DNA of 64,000 bases from Pictodentalium vernedei (taxonomy: Eukaryota; Mollusca; Scaphopoda; Dentaliida; Dentaliidae), in assembly GCA_031216915.1 (NCBI GenBank), contig CM062295.1, positions 182,604,927 to 182,668,926 on the forward strand, read 5' to 3'. Numbering within the stretch: the first letter of the stretch is position 1; every line of letters starts with the position of its first letter. Of this stretch, positions 53,941-64,000 are shown one piece after another. Below the pieces are notes generated by a model, which searched no databases, was not told the DNA's origin, and saw nothing but the letters and a program-made list of their open reading frames with translations. A program made the translations under genes and the position numbers.

Positions 53941-54239
53941 CCTTCATTGGTACTTTAAGCTGTTTTTTGCCTAGCAAATGCAGACTTTTGTTCAGATGGA
54001 ACAAGATTCGAAGAGCTTATGAATATAAATTCAAAGACTTAATGTGCCATTCCGTGAGGGCCAGAAAATCAACCTCTGTAGCCCTCTCACCATCTGAATG
54101 TTCCATCTGAAATATGGTCAACACCATCCGAATGTATAGATGACTGGACCAACACAGCACTGTCCAACAGCTCATTACCAGAAACTGTTGATGGCAGAAC
54201 CTGTGACTACTGGGATGCTGCGATATTCTGTGCAATCTG

Positions 54240-55100
54240 CAGCAGCAGGTCCATGAAAGAGGCTTACAGAGCAGCAATTTATCCACTTCTTCACCATATG
54301 CTGCTCATAGGATGGAGATCTGTCCCCAGATCTTTGATGTATGTCCCGTATAAAAATGCCTCGAACGACTAGCTAAAAGTTAATCCGAATTCGGTGGTGA
54401 AGACTGGGAACATCTCTGTGGAACAGCATGAACATGCAAAGTCGGATAGCTAGTCTGCGATCTAACATGCTTCATCGATGAAGCAGAGGAAGAAGCCATA
54501 GCTGCAACCGGCCACGGCTGCAGTGTGGAAGGAGCGTCCCAAATCGCAAGCGTGAACGGGCATCCCGACTCACAAAAGTTTCTTGAAGTGAAAACAGTCG
54601 GGCCCAACTGCTGACGGAACGGAGAGGGGTCTCCCACTTGTGGTCTGGCTCCAGACCTCGTCGAGTGTTCCATTTAGAAACTTGTAGGCTTCTACCCCCT
54701 TAACGTGCTTTTTCATGGAAGTAGAGGAAGCTGTAACAACAGCCGGCTCCGGATGAAGTGCGGAAGGAGCCTCATAAAAGTTCTCACAATGGACAAACAG
54801 TCGACTCCGACTGCTAACAGGGCAGAGAACACTCTCCAACTAGCGATCTGGCTCCAGATCTCGCCGAGTACCCTGCTGAGAAACTTGTTGGCTAATCCCC
54901 TTTGCGTGCGCTTCCATGTGAGAAGAAGAAGCCATAACTGCAACCGACCATCAGACGCATGTTCCGACTCATTACAGTTTCTCGCAATGGACACAGTCGA
55001 CTCTGACTGCCAATGGGACGGAGAAGGTTCTCCAACTTGTAATCAGACCCCAGATCTCACCGAGCGTCCCATAGAGAAACTTAAAGGCTTCTTCTCCTTA
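54240..55100 (-). pseudogene. Gag middle remnant of DIRS F, amplified about threefold
   Basis: Minus-strand fragments such as GDPSPFRQQLGPTVFTSRNF and WDAPS resemble GPSLVQQHLGPDVVVQNVS / RDAPLYRQ of the intact Gag. The piece occurs about three times in tandem, period about 215 bp, starting near 54480, 54710 and 54910 on the plus strand. Frames are broken. Confidence 0.6.
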
Positions 55101-55305
55101 TTGTCATTGTCACTGGGTGAGCTTTATATTATAAGGTGCTCGCTCTACCCACATTATACTACTCGACTGCAAAAGACCTACCCGGCGTCTCGGCTCCCTT
55201 AAAAGGGCCAATCACTGCACAGGCCGAACTTGCTGCATGCAGAAAATTAAGCTACTCTTTAATCCTGTGCATTTATATCATGAGCACCTTGGCAGCTAGC
55301 TCTAA

Positions 55306-55545
55306 TTACTCATCAGAGTGGGGCTCATCAGAGTGCAATGATGGCAGCATGTAACGGACAGGTGTCAAAGTACCATCACCATGTACTTGTTCCTTTGAAA
55401 AAGAGACAGAAAGACTAGTATTAGTCAGAGGTGAATGCTTCCATCGGAACTTCACCGCCCACCACACAGGTCGACACCTGTTTCCAATGTTCGCATCCCA
55501 TAGTACAAGTATTGATGGAGTGCCGCGACTATCGGCAAACAGCAA
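55306..55545 (-). pseudogene. Gag N-terminal remnant of DIRS F
   Basis: The minus-strand reading has SRGTPSILVLWDANIGNRC, then SPLTNTSLSVSFSKEQVHGD, which aligns with SRTNPCSICQYWDEKHWKRV, then SPQGHSTFSVSISEEQEQGD in the intact Gag. Most Cys residues are lost. Confidence 0.65.
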
Positions 55546-55689
55546 GCCTATATTCCAAGGCTTCTTGGACTTACACTAAATATCAATTATTTGAATGGCA
55601 ACAATAATAATGAGGCCAAAAACATAAGTCCGCTGCACTCCCAAAAATAAACATCACAAGGATACATAACATAGACAAAACAAAATGAA

Positions 55690-57264
55690 AGTGTCAATGA
55701 CACTGTAGCTCAAGTTGTTTAAGACATGTACATGTATAGTGTGTGACACAGCAATGACAAACATCTAGGTAATGACCTGATAACAAAGGTACATGTAAAG
55801 TATTGTAACGGTCTGTACATAAATGCTGGCCGTAGCCTGTAACAAATATATAGGTAAAGTATTGTAAAAGTGGGGTGACAGTTAAATGCTAAACTAGAAA
55901 AGAAATCTTTTGAGTCCCAGAGTGGGTCCAACTGAACCCAAAAATATTTGTTCTCATAGCACAGTGATAACAAAGGCACCCAAAAACACTCGTTCCTGTC
56001 ACAAGGTGATAACAAAGGTACCCCAAGAAGTTTTGTGAAGATCAGTTCATAAATACAGACTCTAGCCCGAGCTGTATTGACATGTGCACTTACTGTGTAT
56101 AAGTAGCACTGAACAAATCAAAGTTCATCTAAGTTGCATAATTTCTGCACTAGAAAAAAACTTGTATTATATGTGATGTATTCCATGTTACTAAACATTC
56201 CTACAAAAATTTATTCAAATCAGAACTTACATACAGAAGTTCTGTACAAAAAACTGAATGCACTAATTTTGGTACAAAAAGGCTGCTGGTGGCCATCTTG
56301 AATTTTGGACAACACCCCAAAACACCTGTTTTCGTCCCACAGTGATAACAAAGGTACCCAAGAAGTTTCGTAAAGATCGGTTCATAAATACGGCCTCTAG
56401 CCTGAGCCGTATAGAAGTTGTGTGCAAAAACTGATTGGACCTAATTTCGATACAAAATAGCCACTGGCAGCCATCTTGAATTTTGGACCGCACCCAGAAA
56501 CACTCGTTCTCATTCCAAGGTGATAACAAATGTACCCAAGAAGTTTTGTGAAGATCAGTTCATAAATACAGCCTCTAGCCCAAGCTGTATTGACACATGC
56601 ACTTACCATGTATAATTGGCACTGAATAAATCTCAAAGTTCATCTAATTTGCATAATTTCTGCTCGAGAAAAAAACCTGTATTATATGTGATGTATTCCA
56701 TGCTACTAAACATTCATACAGAAATTTATTCAAATCAGAACTTTCATACAGAAGTTCTGAACAACAAGAGGTACCAAGGGGCCTTAATCGCTCACCGGGC
56801 AAAGTGATTCAAACAAAGTGGTTCAAAGAAGTATTTGGGGTCACGTTCAGTTAGACATGGTTCATCAACACTACAAAGGAATGAAGTCATGATTTTATGG
56901 AACTAGGGACATGGCTTGAACAAACCTGAATCTTACCCCCCTAAGGATGCTGCATACCAAATATCAAAAGCATTCATCTGCTGGATCTGAAGAAGAAGAT
57001 TTTTAAAGAATATTCCTCATTTTGAACTAAGTTATCATTCAGGCTCCCACAGTGAGCCCAAATATGAACCCAGGGACTTGGCTTGAACAAACTTGAATCT
57101 CACCCCCTAAGGATGCTGCATGCCAAATATCAAAACATTCCGAATGCTGAATCTGAAGAAGATTTTTAAAGAAAAATTCCTCATATTGACTAAGTTATAA
57201 TTCGGGCTCCCACAGGGAGCCCAAATATGGACCCAGGGACATGGTTTGAACAAACTTGAATCTC

Positions 57265-57306
<42 letters not shown>

Positions 57307-60290
57307 GGATGCTGCATACCAAATATCAAAACATTCCGACTGCTGGATTTGAAGAAGAAGATTTTTAAAGAAAATTCCTCATTTTGAACTAAGTTATAAT
57401 TTGGGATACCACAGTGAGCCCAAATATGAACCCAGGGACTTGGCTTGAATCTCACTCCCCTAAGCATGAGCCGAAATATGGACCTAGGGATATGGCTTGA
57501 ACAAATTTGAATCTCACCCCCCAAAGGATGCTGCATACCAAATATCAAAACATTCCGACTGCTGGATCTGAAGAAGAAGATTTTTAAAGAAAATTCCTCA
57601 TTTTGAACTAAGTTATCATTTGGACTCCCACAGTGAGCCCAAATATGGACCCAGAGACATGGTTTGAACAAACTTGAATCTCACCCCCCTAAGGATGCTG
57701 CATACCAAATATCAAAACATTCCGACTGCTGGATCTGAAGAAGAAGATTTTTAAAGAAAATTCCTCATTTTGAACTAAGTTATAATTTGGGATACCACAG
57801 TGAGCCCAAATATGAACCCAGGGACTTGGCTTGAATCTCACTCCCCTAAGCATGCTGCATACCCAATATCAAAAGATTCTGACTGCCGGATCTGGAGAAG
57901 ATTTTTTTAAGAAATTTGCCTATTCTGAGCCCAAATATGAACCCAGGGGGGCCGATTTGAACAAACTTGAATCAGATCCACCCCACAAAGTTGCATACCA
58001 AATATCAAAAGATTCTGCCTGCTGGATCTGGAGAAGAAGATTTTTTTAAGAAATTTGCCTGAAATGCACTAAGTTCGAATTCGAGCTTCTATAGTGACCC
58101 CAAATATGAATCCAGGGGGCCGATTTGAACAAACTTAAATCAGATCCACCCCACAATGTTGCATACCAAATATCAAAAGATTCTGCCTGCTGGATCTGGA
58201 GAAGAAGATTTTTTAAGAAATTTGACTGAAATGCACTAAGTTCGAATTTGGGCTTCAATAATGAGCCCAAATATGAATCCAGGGGGCCGATTTGAACAAA
58301 CTTGAATCAGATCCACCCCATAATGCTGTATACCAAATATCAAATGATTCTGCCCACCAGTTCTGGAGAAGATTTTTTAATAATTTTTCTATAATTCATG
58401 CAGTGCTATCAGAGTTATGCCCCATACAGAGCCCCCAAGGGACGTGGCCATTTCATTTGAACAAACCTGAATTGCCATATAGTAATGAACATCCACATGA
58501 AGTTTCGTGAAAATCGGACCAGTGGTTTCAGAGGAGAAGTCGTTTGAAAAATGTGCCTGATGACGGACGGCAAGTGATAAATTGAGCTCCCTTAGGTGAG
58601 CTAAAAAACTGATTGCACTAATTTTGGTACAAAATGGCTGCTGGCAGCCATCTTGAATTTTGGACCGCACCCAAAAACACTCGTTCTCGTCCCATGGTGA
58701 TAACAAAGGTACCCAAGAAGTTTCGTAAAGATTGGTTCATAAATACGGCCTCTAGCCCGAGCCGTATTGGCATCTGCAGTCACGGTGCTGAAAGTAACAT
58801 GAAATAGATCAAAGTTAGTCTAATTGGCATAATTTATGCACGAGAAAAAAGACTGTATTATATGTGATGTATCCCTTGGTACTAAACATTTACACAAAAA
58901 ATTATTCAAATCAGAACTTTCATACAGAAGTTCTGTACAAAAAACTGATTGCACTAATTTTGGTACAAAAAGGCTGCTGGTGGCCATCTTGAATTTTGAA
59001 CTGCACCCAAAAACGCTCGTTCTCGTCCAACAGTGATAACAAAGGTACCCAAGAATTTTCGTAAAGATCGGTTCATAAATACAGCCTCTAGCCTGAGCCA
59101 TATAGAAGTTGTGTACAAAACCCGATTGGACCTAATTTCGGTACAAAATGGCCACTGGTAGCCATCTTGAATTTTGGACCGCATCCAGAAACACTCGTTC
59201 TCATCCAAGGTGATAATAAATGTACCCAAGAGGTTTTGTGAAGATAGGTTCATAAATACAGCCTCTAGCCCAAGCCGTATTGACACATGCACTTACTGCG
59301 TATAAGTAGCACTGAAAAAATCACAAAGTTCATCTAATTTACATAATTTCTGCTCGAGAAAAAAACCCTCGTATTATATGCGATGTATTCCATGTTACTA
59401 AACATTCATACAGAAATTTATTCAAATCAGAACTTTCATAGAGAAGTTCTGTACAAAAAACTTGAACGCACTAATTTTGATACAAAATGGCCACTGGCAG
59501 CCATCTTGAATTTTGGACCGCACACTAAACACTCGTTCTCATCCCACGGTGATAACAAAGGTAACCAAGAAGTTTCGTAAAGATTGGTTCATAAATACGG
59601 CCTCTAGCTCAAGCCGTATTGGCATTTGCAGTTACAGTGCTGAAAGTAACAATAAATAGATCAAAGTTAGTCTAATTGGCATAATTTATGCACGAGGAAA
59701 AAACCCGTAGTATATGTGATGTATCCCTTGGTACTAAACATTCACACAAAAAATTATTCAAATCAGCGATTTCATATGGAAGTTCTGCGCAAAAATCTGA
59801 TTGCACCTAATTTTGTACAAAATGGCTGCCAGTGGCCATCTTGAATTTCAGACCGGACCCCAAAACACTTGTTCTCGTCCAACGGTGATAACAAAGGTAC
59901 CCAAGAAGTTTCATAAAGATCGGTTCATAAATACGGCCTCTAGCCCGGGCCGTATTGGCATTTGCACTTACAGTGCTGAAAGTAACACAAAATAGATAAA
60001 GTTAGTCTAATTGGCATAATTTATGCACGAGAAAAAAACCCGTATTATATGTGAAGTATCCCTTGGTACTAAACATTCACACAAAAAATTATTCAAATCA
60101 GCGCTTTCATATGGAAGTTCTGCGCAAAAATCTGATTGCACCTAATTTTGTACAAAAAGGCTGACATCGGCCATCTTGAATTTCAGACCGGACCCCAAAA
60201 CACTCGTTCTCGTCCCACGGTGATAACAAAGGTACACAAGAAGTTTCATAAAGATCGGTTCATAAATACAGCCTCTAGCCCGAGCTGTGT
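55690..60290 (+). repeat. Tandem repeat array of about 337-bp and 182-bp units
   Basis: The phrase gttcataaatac(a/g)gcctctagcc recurs near 56042, 56379, 56560, 58732, 59066, 59248, 59585, 59922 and 60255. Spacings alternate about 337 and 182, then settle at about 337. Each unit also has 'gataacaaaggtacccaagaagtttcgtaaagatc' in pieces, 'ccatcttgaattt' and 'gcataatttatgcacgag'. A second array (56780-58590) interrupts it. No gene. Confidence 0.8.
56780..58590 (+). repeat. Tandem repeat array, about 170-190-bp units, nested in the 337-bp array
   Basis: About nine units. Each has 'gggacatggcttgaacaaac', 'ttgaatctcacccccc', 'aaggatgctgcataccaaat', 'ctgctggatctgaagaagaag' and 'gagcccaaatatg'. One unit holds a C-run of about 38 (57266-57303). 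The left unit begins near 56780 ('caccgggcaaagtgattc') and the last ends near 58590 ('aggtgagctaaaa'). Confidence 0.8.
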
Positions 60291-60500
60291 GTACGGACGT
60301 TCTTACACGTTCTTACTTGTGGGGTTTTTCCCATGTTAAACCCTAACCCCACAAGGTAAAAAAATTAACCCCACAGTGCAAAAAATAACCTCACAAATGG
60401 CCAAGTACTAACACAACCCCACAACTACCACTGACCCTAAATTGTAAACCCCACAATGTACCACTGCTAAGCCAGGCGCGACGGATGGACAGACGGAAGA
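60290..60500 (+). repeat. CCCACAA-rich low-complexity segment
   Basis: Repeated 'accccacaa' phrases close the 337-bp array. From 60500 to 61549 the sequence is the untranslated leader of DIRS F, without a gene. Confidence 0.55.
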
Positions 60501-61648
60501 TGGGCCATGACAATACCTCAAATTTGGCTTCGCCAAAGTTGAGCTAAAAATTTTCGAATAAAATTTCAAAAAAATTTTTAAACAAATTTCGAAAAATTTC
60601 GAATGAAGCCTAAGTGCCCCAAGGGAACCTCATGAACCCAAGGGCATCCTGATAGAGCCTAAGTGTGGACAAACACTAACTAATAAAAGCTAAACTACCG
60701 GAATAAGATATACTATGTAACCTAATAGAAAAACCGTGATTGTTTAAAACTAAACATTGAATAAATACGAATCCAAAACATTACTGAACAGACTACAATG
60801 TCAAGAAAAAAAAACGGAAACTAACCAACAACAGGCACAACAAAGGCACAGAGTCAGTAACTGTTCAACAACCACCTGATGCAAAGCTAGATCTTCATAT
60901 GAAGAAAAAACAATACATATGGTAGAAGATGCAAGAGAACAAAAATGTCCTGAACTGAAATAAACAGTACGTAAACATAGGGGATAAACAGAAGACCTAT
61001 TCTGTTTACAAGTTAAACTGCCAAGAATTTCATAAAAAATTCTTCAATAAAAAAACCAAAAGAGCTTGGGAGTATAACAGGAGGGTTCAGGAGAGGGAAG
61101 GGAAGTAATAGTAACAAAACAACAGTGGAGTCATATTATAATGATGGCGTTCAGAAGAATATCACAAAATTGGGTAACATGAATAATTTACCAAATAATT
61201 ATTAAGTTACAGCCCTGAACATCCGAAACCACTGTTAGTCACTTCCAGCATCCTGTTACTCTGTTGATTTCCTGAAAACCATTGATTTGTGTCTGGCATC
61301 TTCAAAAATGAGAATTTAAAACACAGATGTCAGTTCAGTTGTTACTGATTTTGGGCCAAACAGAAGAATGATGTTGGTGGCAATTCCGGTCTCTTCCTGG
61401 GTACTGTGCAGATAGGGCCAGATAGGACTTTTAATTTTCGGTATTGTATGCAAATTTTGGGGATTAGAGGGTTCAAAATTTGTGTTTGGCCTTTAATAAT
61501 ATTGAGGTTGCACCAGCTAAGTCTGGGCCATTGGTTTTAGTATTAAAATATTCTGGTAACATTTGGATTTCAGCCATTAACAAAAAAAAATATGAATTTC
61601 AATTCAGACTTTGCCAGTACAAAAAGATGTGTCAAATGAAATACTGAC

Positions 61649-61898
61649 AGGCCCAAAATTAAACAGTCTTACATTTGCAAAATGAGGTCCCCAGAGAGTG
61701 AATTTGATGAGGCTATCCCATACAGTGGACCAATTTATCCTCTGGTTACCTCATTCTTTTTAGTTTTGAGACCCTGATTCAGATTGAGGTTCTCAGAGGG
61801 TAAATTTAGTGATGCTACCCTGCTGTGCAGGGTAGCATCACTAACTTCACCCTCTGGAGACCTCATTTTGCAGATGACAGTCTGCTTATTTTCTGCCT
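61649..61898. mobile_element. MITE-like element, second copy of the 4210-4465 family
   Basis: The left tip aggcccaaaattaaacagtc and right tip gcttattttctgcct are imperfect inverted copies. The internal order (aatgaggt, gctatcc.atacagtgg, tttatcctctgg, gattcagattgaggtt, ctaccctgct hairpin) repeats that of 4210-4465. Confidence 0.6.
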
Positions 61899-62299
61899 TG
61901 AATACTGATATTTGTAACTTCTGAGTTCAGTGGCTTGCTCAGGGTTTCTAGACAAGTCTTGGTCACTGCCATAACTTGAATTCTAACAGAGATACAATCA
62001 TTAAAAACATGTTCACACAAGAGATGTGTGGTATTAAATACTTAGGTCTGCTTCTATGCAGTCTAGTGGCTTAAACAAAATTACTAATTTTTTCTACCAT
62101 AATTTGAATATATCAGTACTGTGCTATCTAAAATCTCAAGCTTGGCAAAATTAATATTCTATGTTTCCCATAATAATTACAACAGGTGGAAAATAAAACC
62201 AGAGGCTCAAGTGAGCCTAAAATGCTCACCTGGCTCAAGTTGTCAAAAGAGATATAAGTGTGTCAGTAAGTGATGGACAGCAAGAGCAATTTTTGGATT

Positions 62300-64000
62300 T
62301 GCCATGACACAACCAAAGGCAATTTTTTTGGCCATTCATTTTTGCTGGTTCTAGGAAGGCTTCCTGGTCAAAAATTTTTGTGAAGTCTCAAAAAAGTGTC
62401 CATACATAGTTTTTTTTTGTTTTTAACTTCTGTGGTTCTCTCTACCGCTCCCTTTGGGGCCTAAATCAAGTACTTATGACCTAGTTATACTGCATGACAA
62501 ATTTGGTCCAAATCAGCTCATTGGTTCTGGAAATAGAAATTTTGAGTGGAGCCCAAATTTTGACCTACTGAGTTCCTTTTAAAAAAAGGAATCTGCAACA
62601 CTCAAGTAAGTTCAGTACCAGAAATCTAAGCATTATTATGAGTGGCTTATGAGAAGATGAGTTTTGAAGCATTTTAGGCTTATGGAGCATTAACTCCACC
62701 CTAAGGGACATAGTAACCTACTGGGAAAAAAATCAGAAACATCACTAAGATGCTTTGTACCAAATTAGTTTCGACTTGACCGAAAGGTTCTAAACAAGAA
62801 TACTTAGTTGATGGAGCACAAGAAAGATGGCATCCCCATACAGCATCCCATGACAAAATCGATAGCAATTTTTTTGGTCCATCTGATTTCACTGATCCTA
62901 AGGAAGCTTCATACTGAAAAACAATATACTAGTCTGTGCAGTTTTTTTAAATATGGGCATTTGAATTTTTTTCTATTTTTAGCTCCTGGGATTCCCATGG
63001 GGCAACAAAACAAGATCTTTGAGCATAAACCAAGTAGTTATGACCCACTTATACTACATGCCAAATTTGTTTCAAATCACCCCATTGGTTCATGAAATGG
63101 AAATTTTGGGTGGAGCCCAAGATGGGCCTGCTACCACAGAGAGCCAAATATTGACCTACCAACTTGCCTTGAACAATTTCAATCTCCACCACCAAAGGAA
63201 GTTTCATACCCAATATCAAAGCATTCTCTGTGGTAGTTCAGGAAAAGAACATTTTTTTTTAGGCTTCTGGGGCCTTAACCCCAGACCCAAGGGGAGTAGC
63301 AACTTTTTGGGAAAAAATTCAAAAGTGTATATTCCACCAAGATGTTTTGTACCAAATTAGTTTAGATTTGGCCCAAAGGTTCTAAAGAATTCTTAGTTTA
63401 TGGCGCCCAAGAAAGATAATGACTCAGCATTTTCCCATTGCCAACAGTGTTGAAATGGGCATCCCCATACGGCACCCCAAGATAGAACTGATAGCAATTT
63501 TTGGTGTCCATCTGTTTCCTCTGGACCTAAGGAAGCTACGTACCAAAAAACAATATTCTGGACCGTGCAGTTTTAGAAATATGGGCATTTGAATTTTTTT
63601 CTATTTTTAGTTTCTGGGGTTCCCACAGAGCTGTGAATTTTTTTTTTTGAGCATCAATCAAGTACTTATGATCCAATTACACTATATGCCAAATTTGGTT
63701 CAAATCAGCCCATTGGTCCTTGAAATACAAATTTTGGTGGAGCCCCAAAAGGGTATGCTTCCACAGAGAGCCCAAATATTGACCTACAAACTTCCCTTGA
63801 ACAAACTTCAATCTTCAACACAAATGAATGGTCCATACCAAATATCAAGGCATTCTCTCTGTTGGTTCATGTGAAGAAGATTTTTAAAGATTTTTAGGCT
63901 TTTTGAGCATTAACAACAGCCCGAAGATGGCAGCAGCTTCATTTGAACGAAAGAGAAAAGGTATACTCCAAAGATGGCCTGTGCAATATATCTTTGAATT
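62300..64000 (+). repeat. Diverged tandem repeat, about 530-630-bp units, running off the window
   Basis: Units near 62320, 62860 and 63489 share 'gatagcaattttttggtcca', 'taaggaagct', 'atgggcatttgaattttttt', 'aagtacttatgac', 'catgccaaatttggttcaaatc' and 'gtggagccc'. The last unit is cut by the window end. The open frames here are not genes. 61899-62300 holds nothing recognisable. Confidence 0.65.

Larger units (their letters stand above)
49853..61549 (-). mobile_element. Divergent, decayed DIRS-type element F (11.7 kb)
   Basis: The left module (49853-50190) has 40-bp perfect inverted arms (ataaatttaaagtaatttg...). The following attttaatactaaaaccgatg (50191) is the inverted copy of the right tip ending tattaaaat (61549). 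Both ends carry 'gacttagctggtgcaacctc', a different subtype from A-E. The leader near 60860-61320 matches that of B in order (atgcaaaacagaga-like, 'acagccctga', 'gtctggcatc'). Gag remnants lie at 54240-55545. RT and recombinase are not recognisable. The size is swollen by internal tandem arrays. Confidence 0.75.

Noticed and set aside
52436..60290. CRISPR-like or regulatory direct-repeat arrays
   Set aside because: Units are 170-340 bp long without short repeat/unique spacer structure, in an animal genome; they are ordinary tandem repeats.
55690..60290. Short open frames in the repeat array
   Set aside because: The same frames recur in each repeat unit and follow the repeat period; no protein signal.

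Overview
The window looks like animal nuclear DNA: AT-rich, dominated by transposons, with short split exons and no prokaryotic-style gene blocks. The only host gene I recognise is a phospholipase C-gamma gene on the minus strand. Two of its exons (19642-19782 and 628-796) together encode the C-terminal SH2 domain, joined across an intron of about 18.8 kb. The low-copy tandem repeats (phrases such as 'gagcccaaatatggaccc', 'ctggatctgaagaagaag', 'ggttcataaatacggcc') and a tRNA-headed SINE resemble what I associate with marine bivalve genomes. That is a tentative inference; another invertebrate is possible.

Layout. 1-5431: PLC-gamma exon, intron, MITE-like hairpins and a 130-bp tandem repeat. 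5432-19518: a 14.1-kb nest made of an outer decayed DIRS retrotransposon (A) carrying an inner intact DIRS element (B, 11439-18551), all inside the PLC-gamma intron. 19642-19782: PLC-gamma exon. 20293-25380: piggyBac-like MITEs, a non-autonomous hAT-like element with an 8-bp target duplication, and tandem repeats. 25394-49263: a second DIRS nest with the same layout (outer D, inner E 41146-48288). It is interrupted by a nearly intact Ty3/gypsy Gmr1-like LTR retrotransposon (26555-34658) and by a foldback-like element (37480-39149) carrying a LINE C-terminal fragment. 49267-49693: a SINE. 49853-61549: a divergent, decayed DIRS element (F) filled with tandem arrays. 61550-64000: a MITE and further tandem repeats.

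How the parts fit. Element B has overlapping Gag, RT/RNase H and tyrosine-recombinase frames with all catalytic residues visible, so it could be autonomous. Element E differs mainly by a one-base frameshift in RT. Outer elements A and D share the same RT deletion and the same gag duplication, so they form a non-autonomous subfamily. After removing the LTR and foldback insertions, the two nests have almost the same length and the same internal junction, yet lie in unrelated flanks. The Gmr1-like element carries integrase upstream of RT, an unusual pol order for Ty3/gypsy. All statements rest on reading the sequence; no database search was run.
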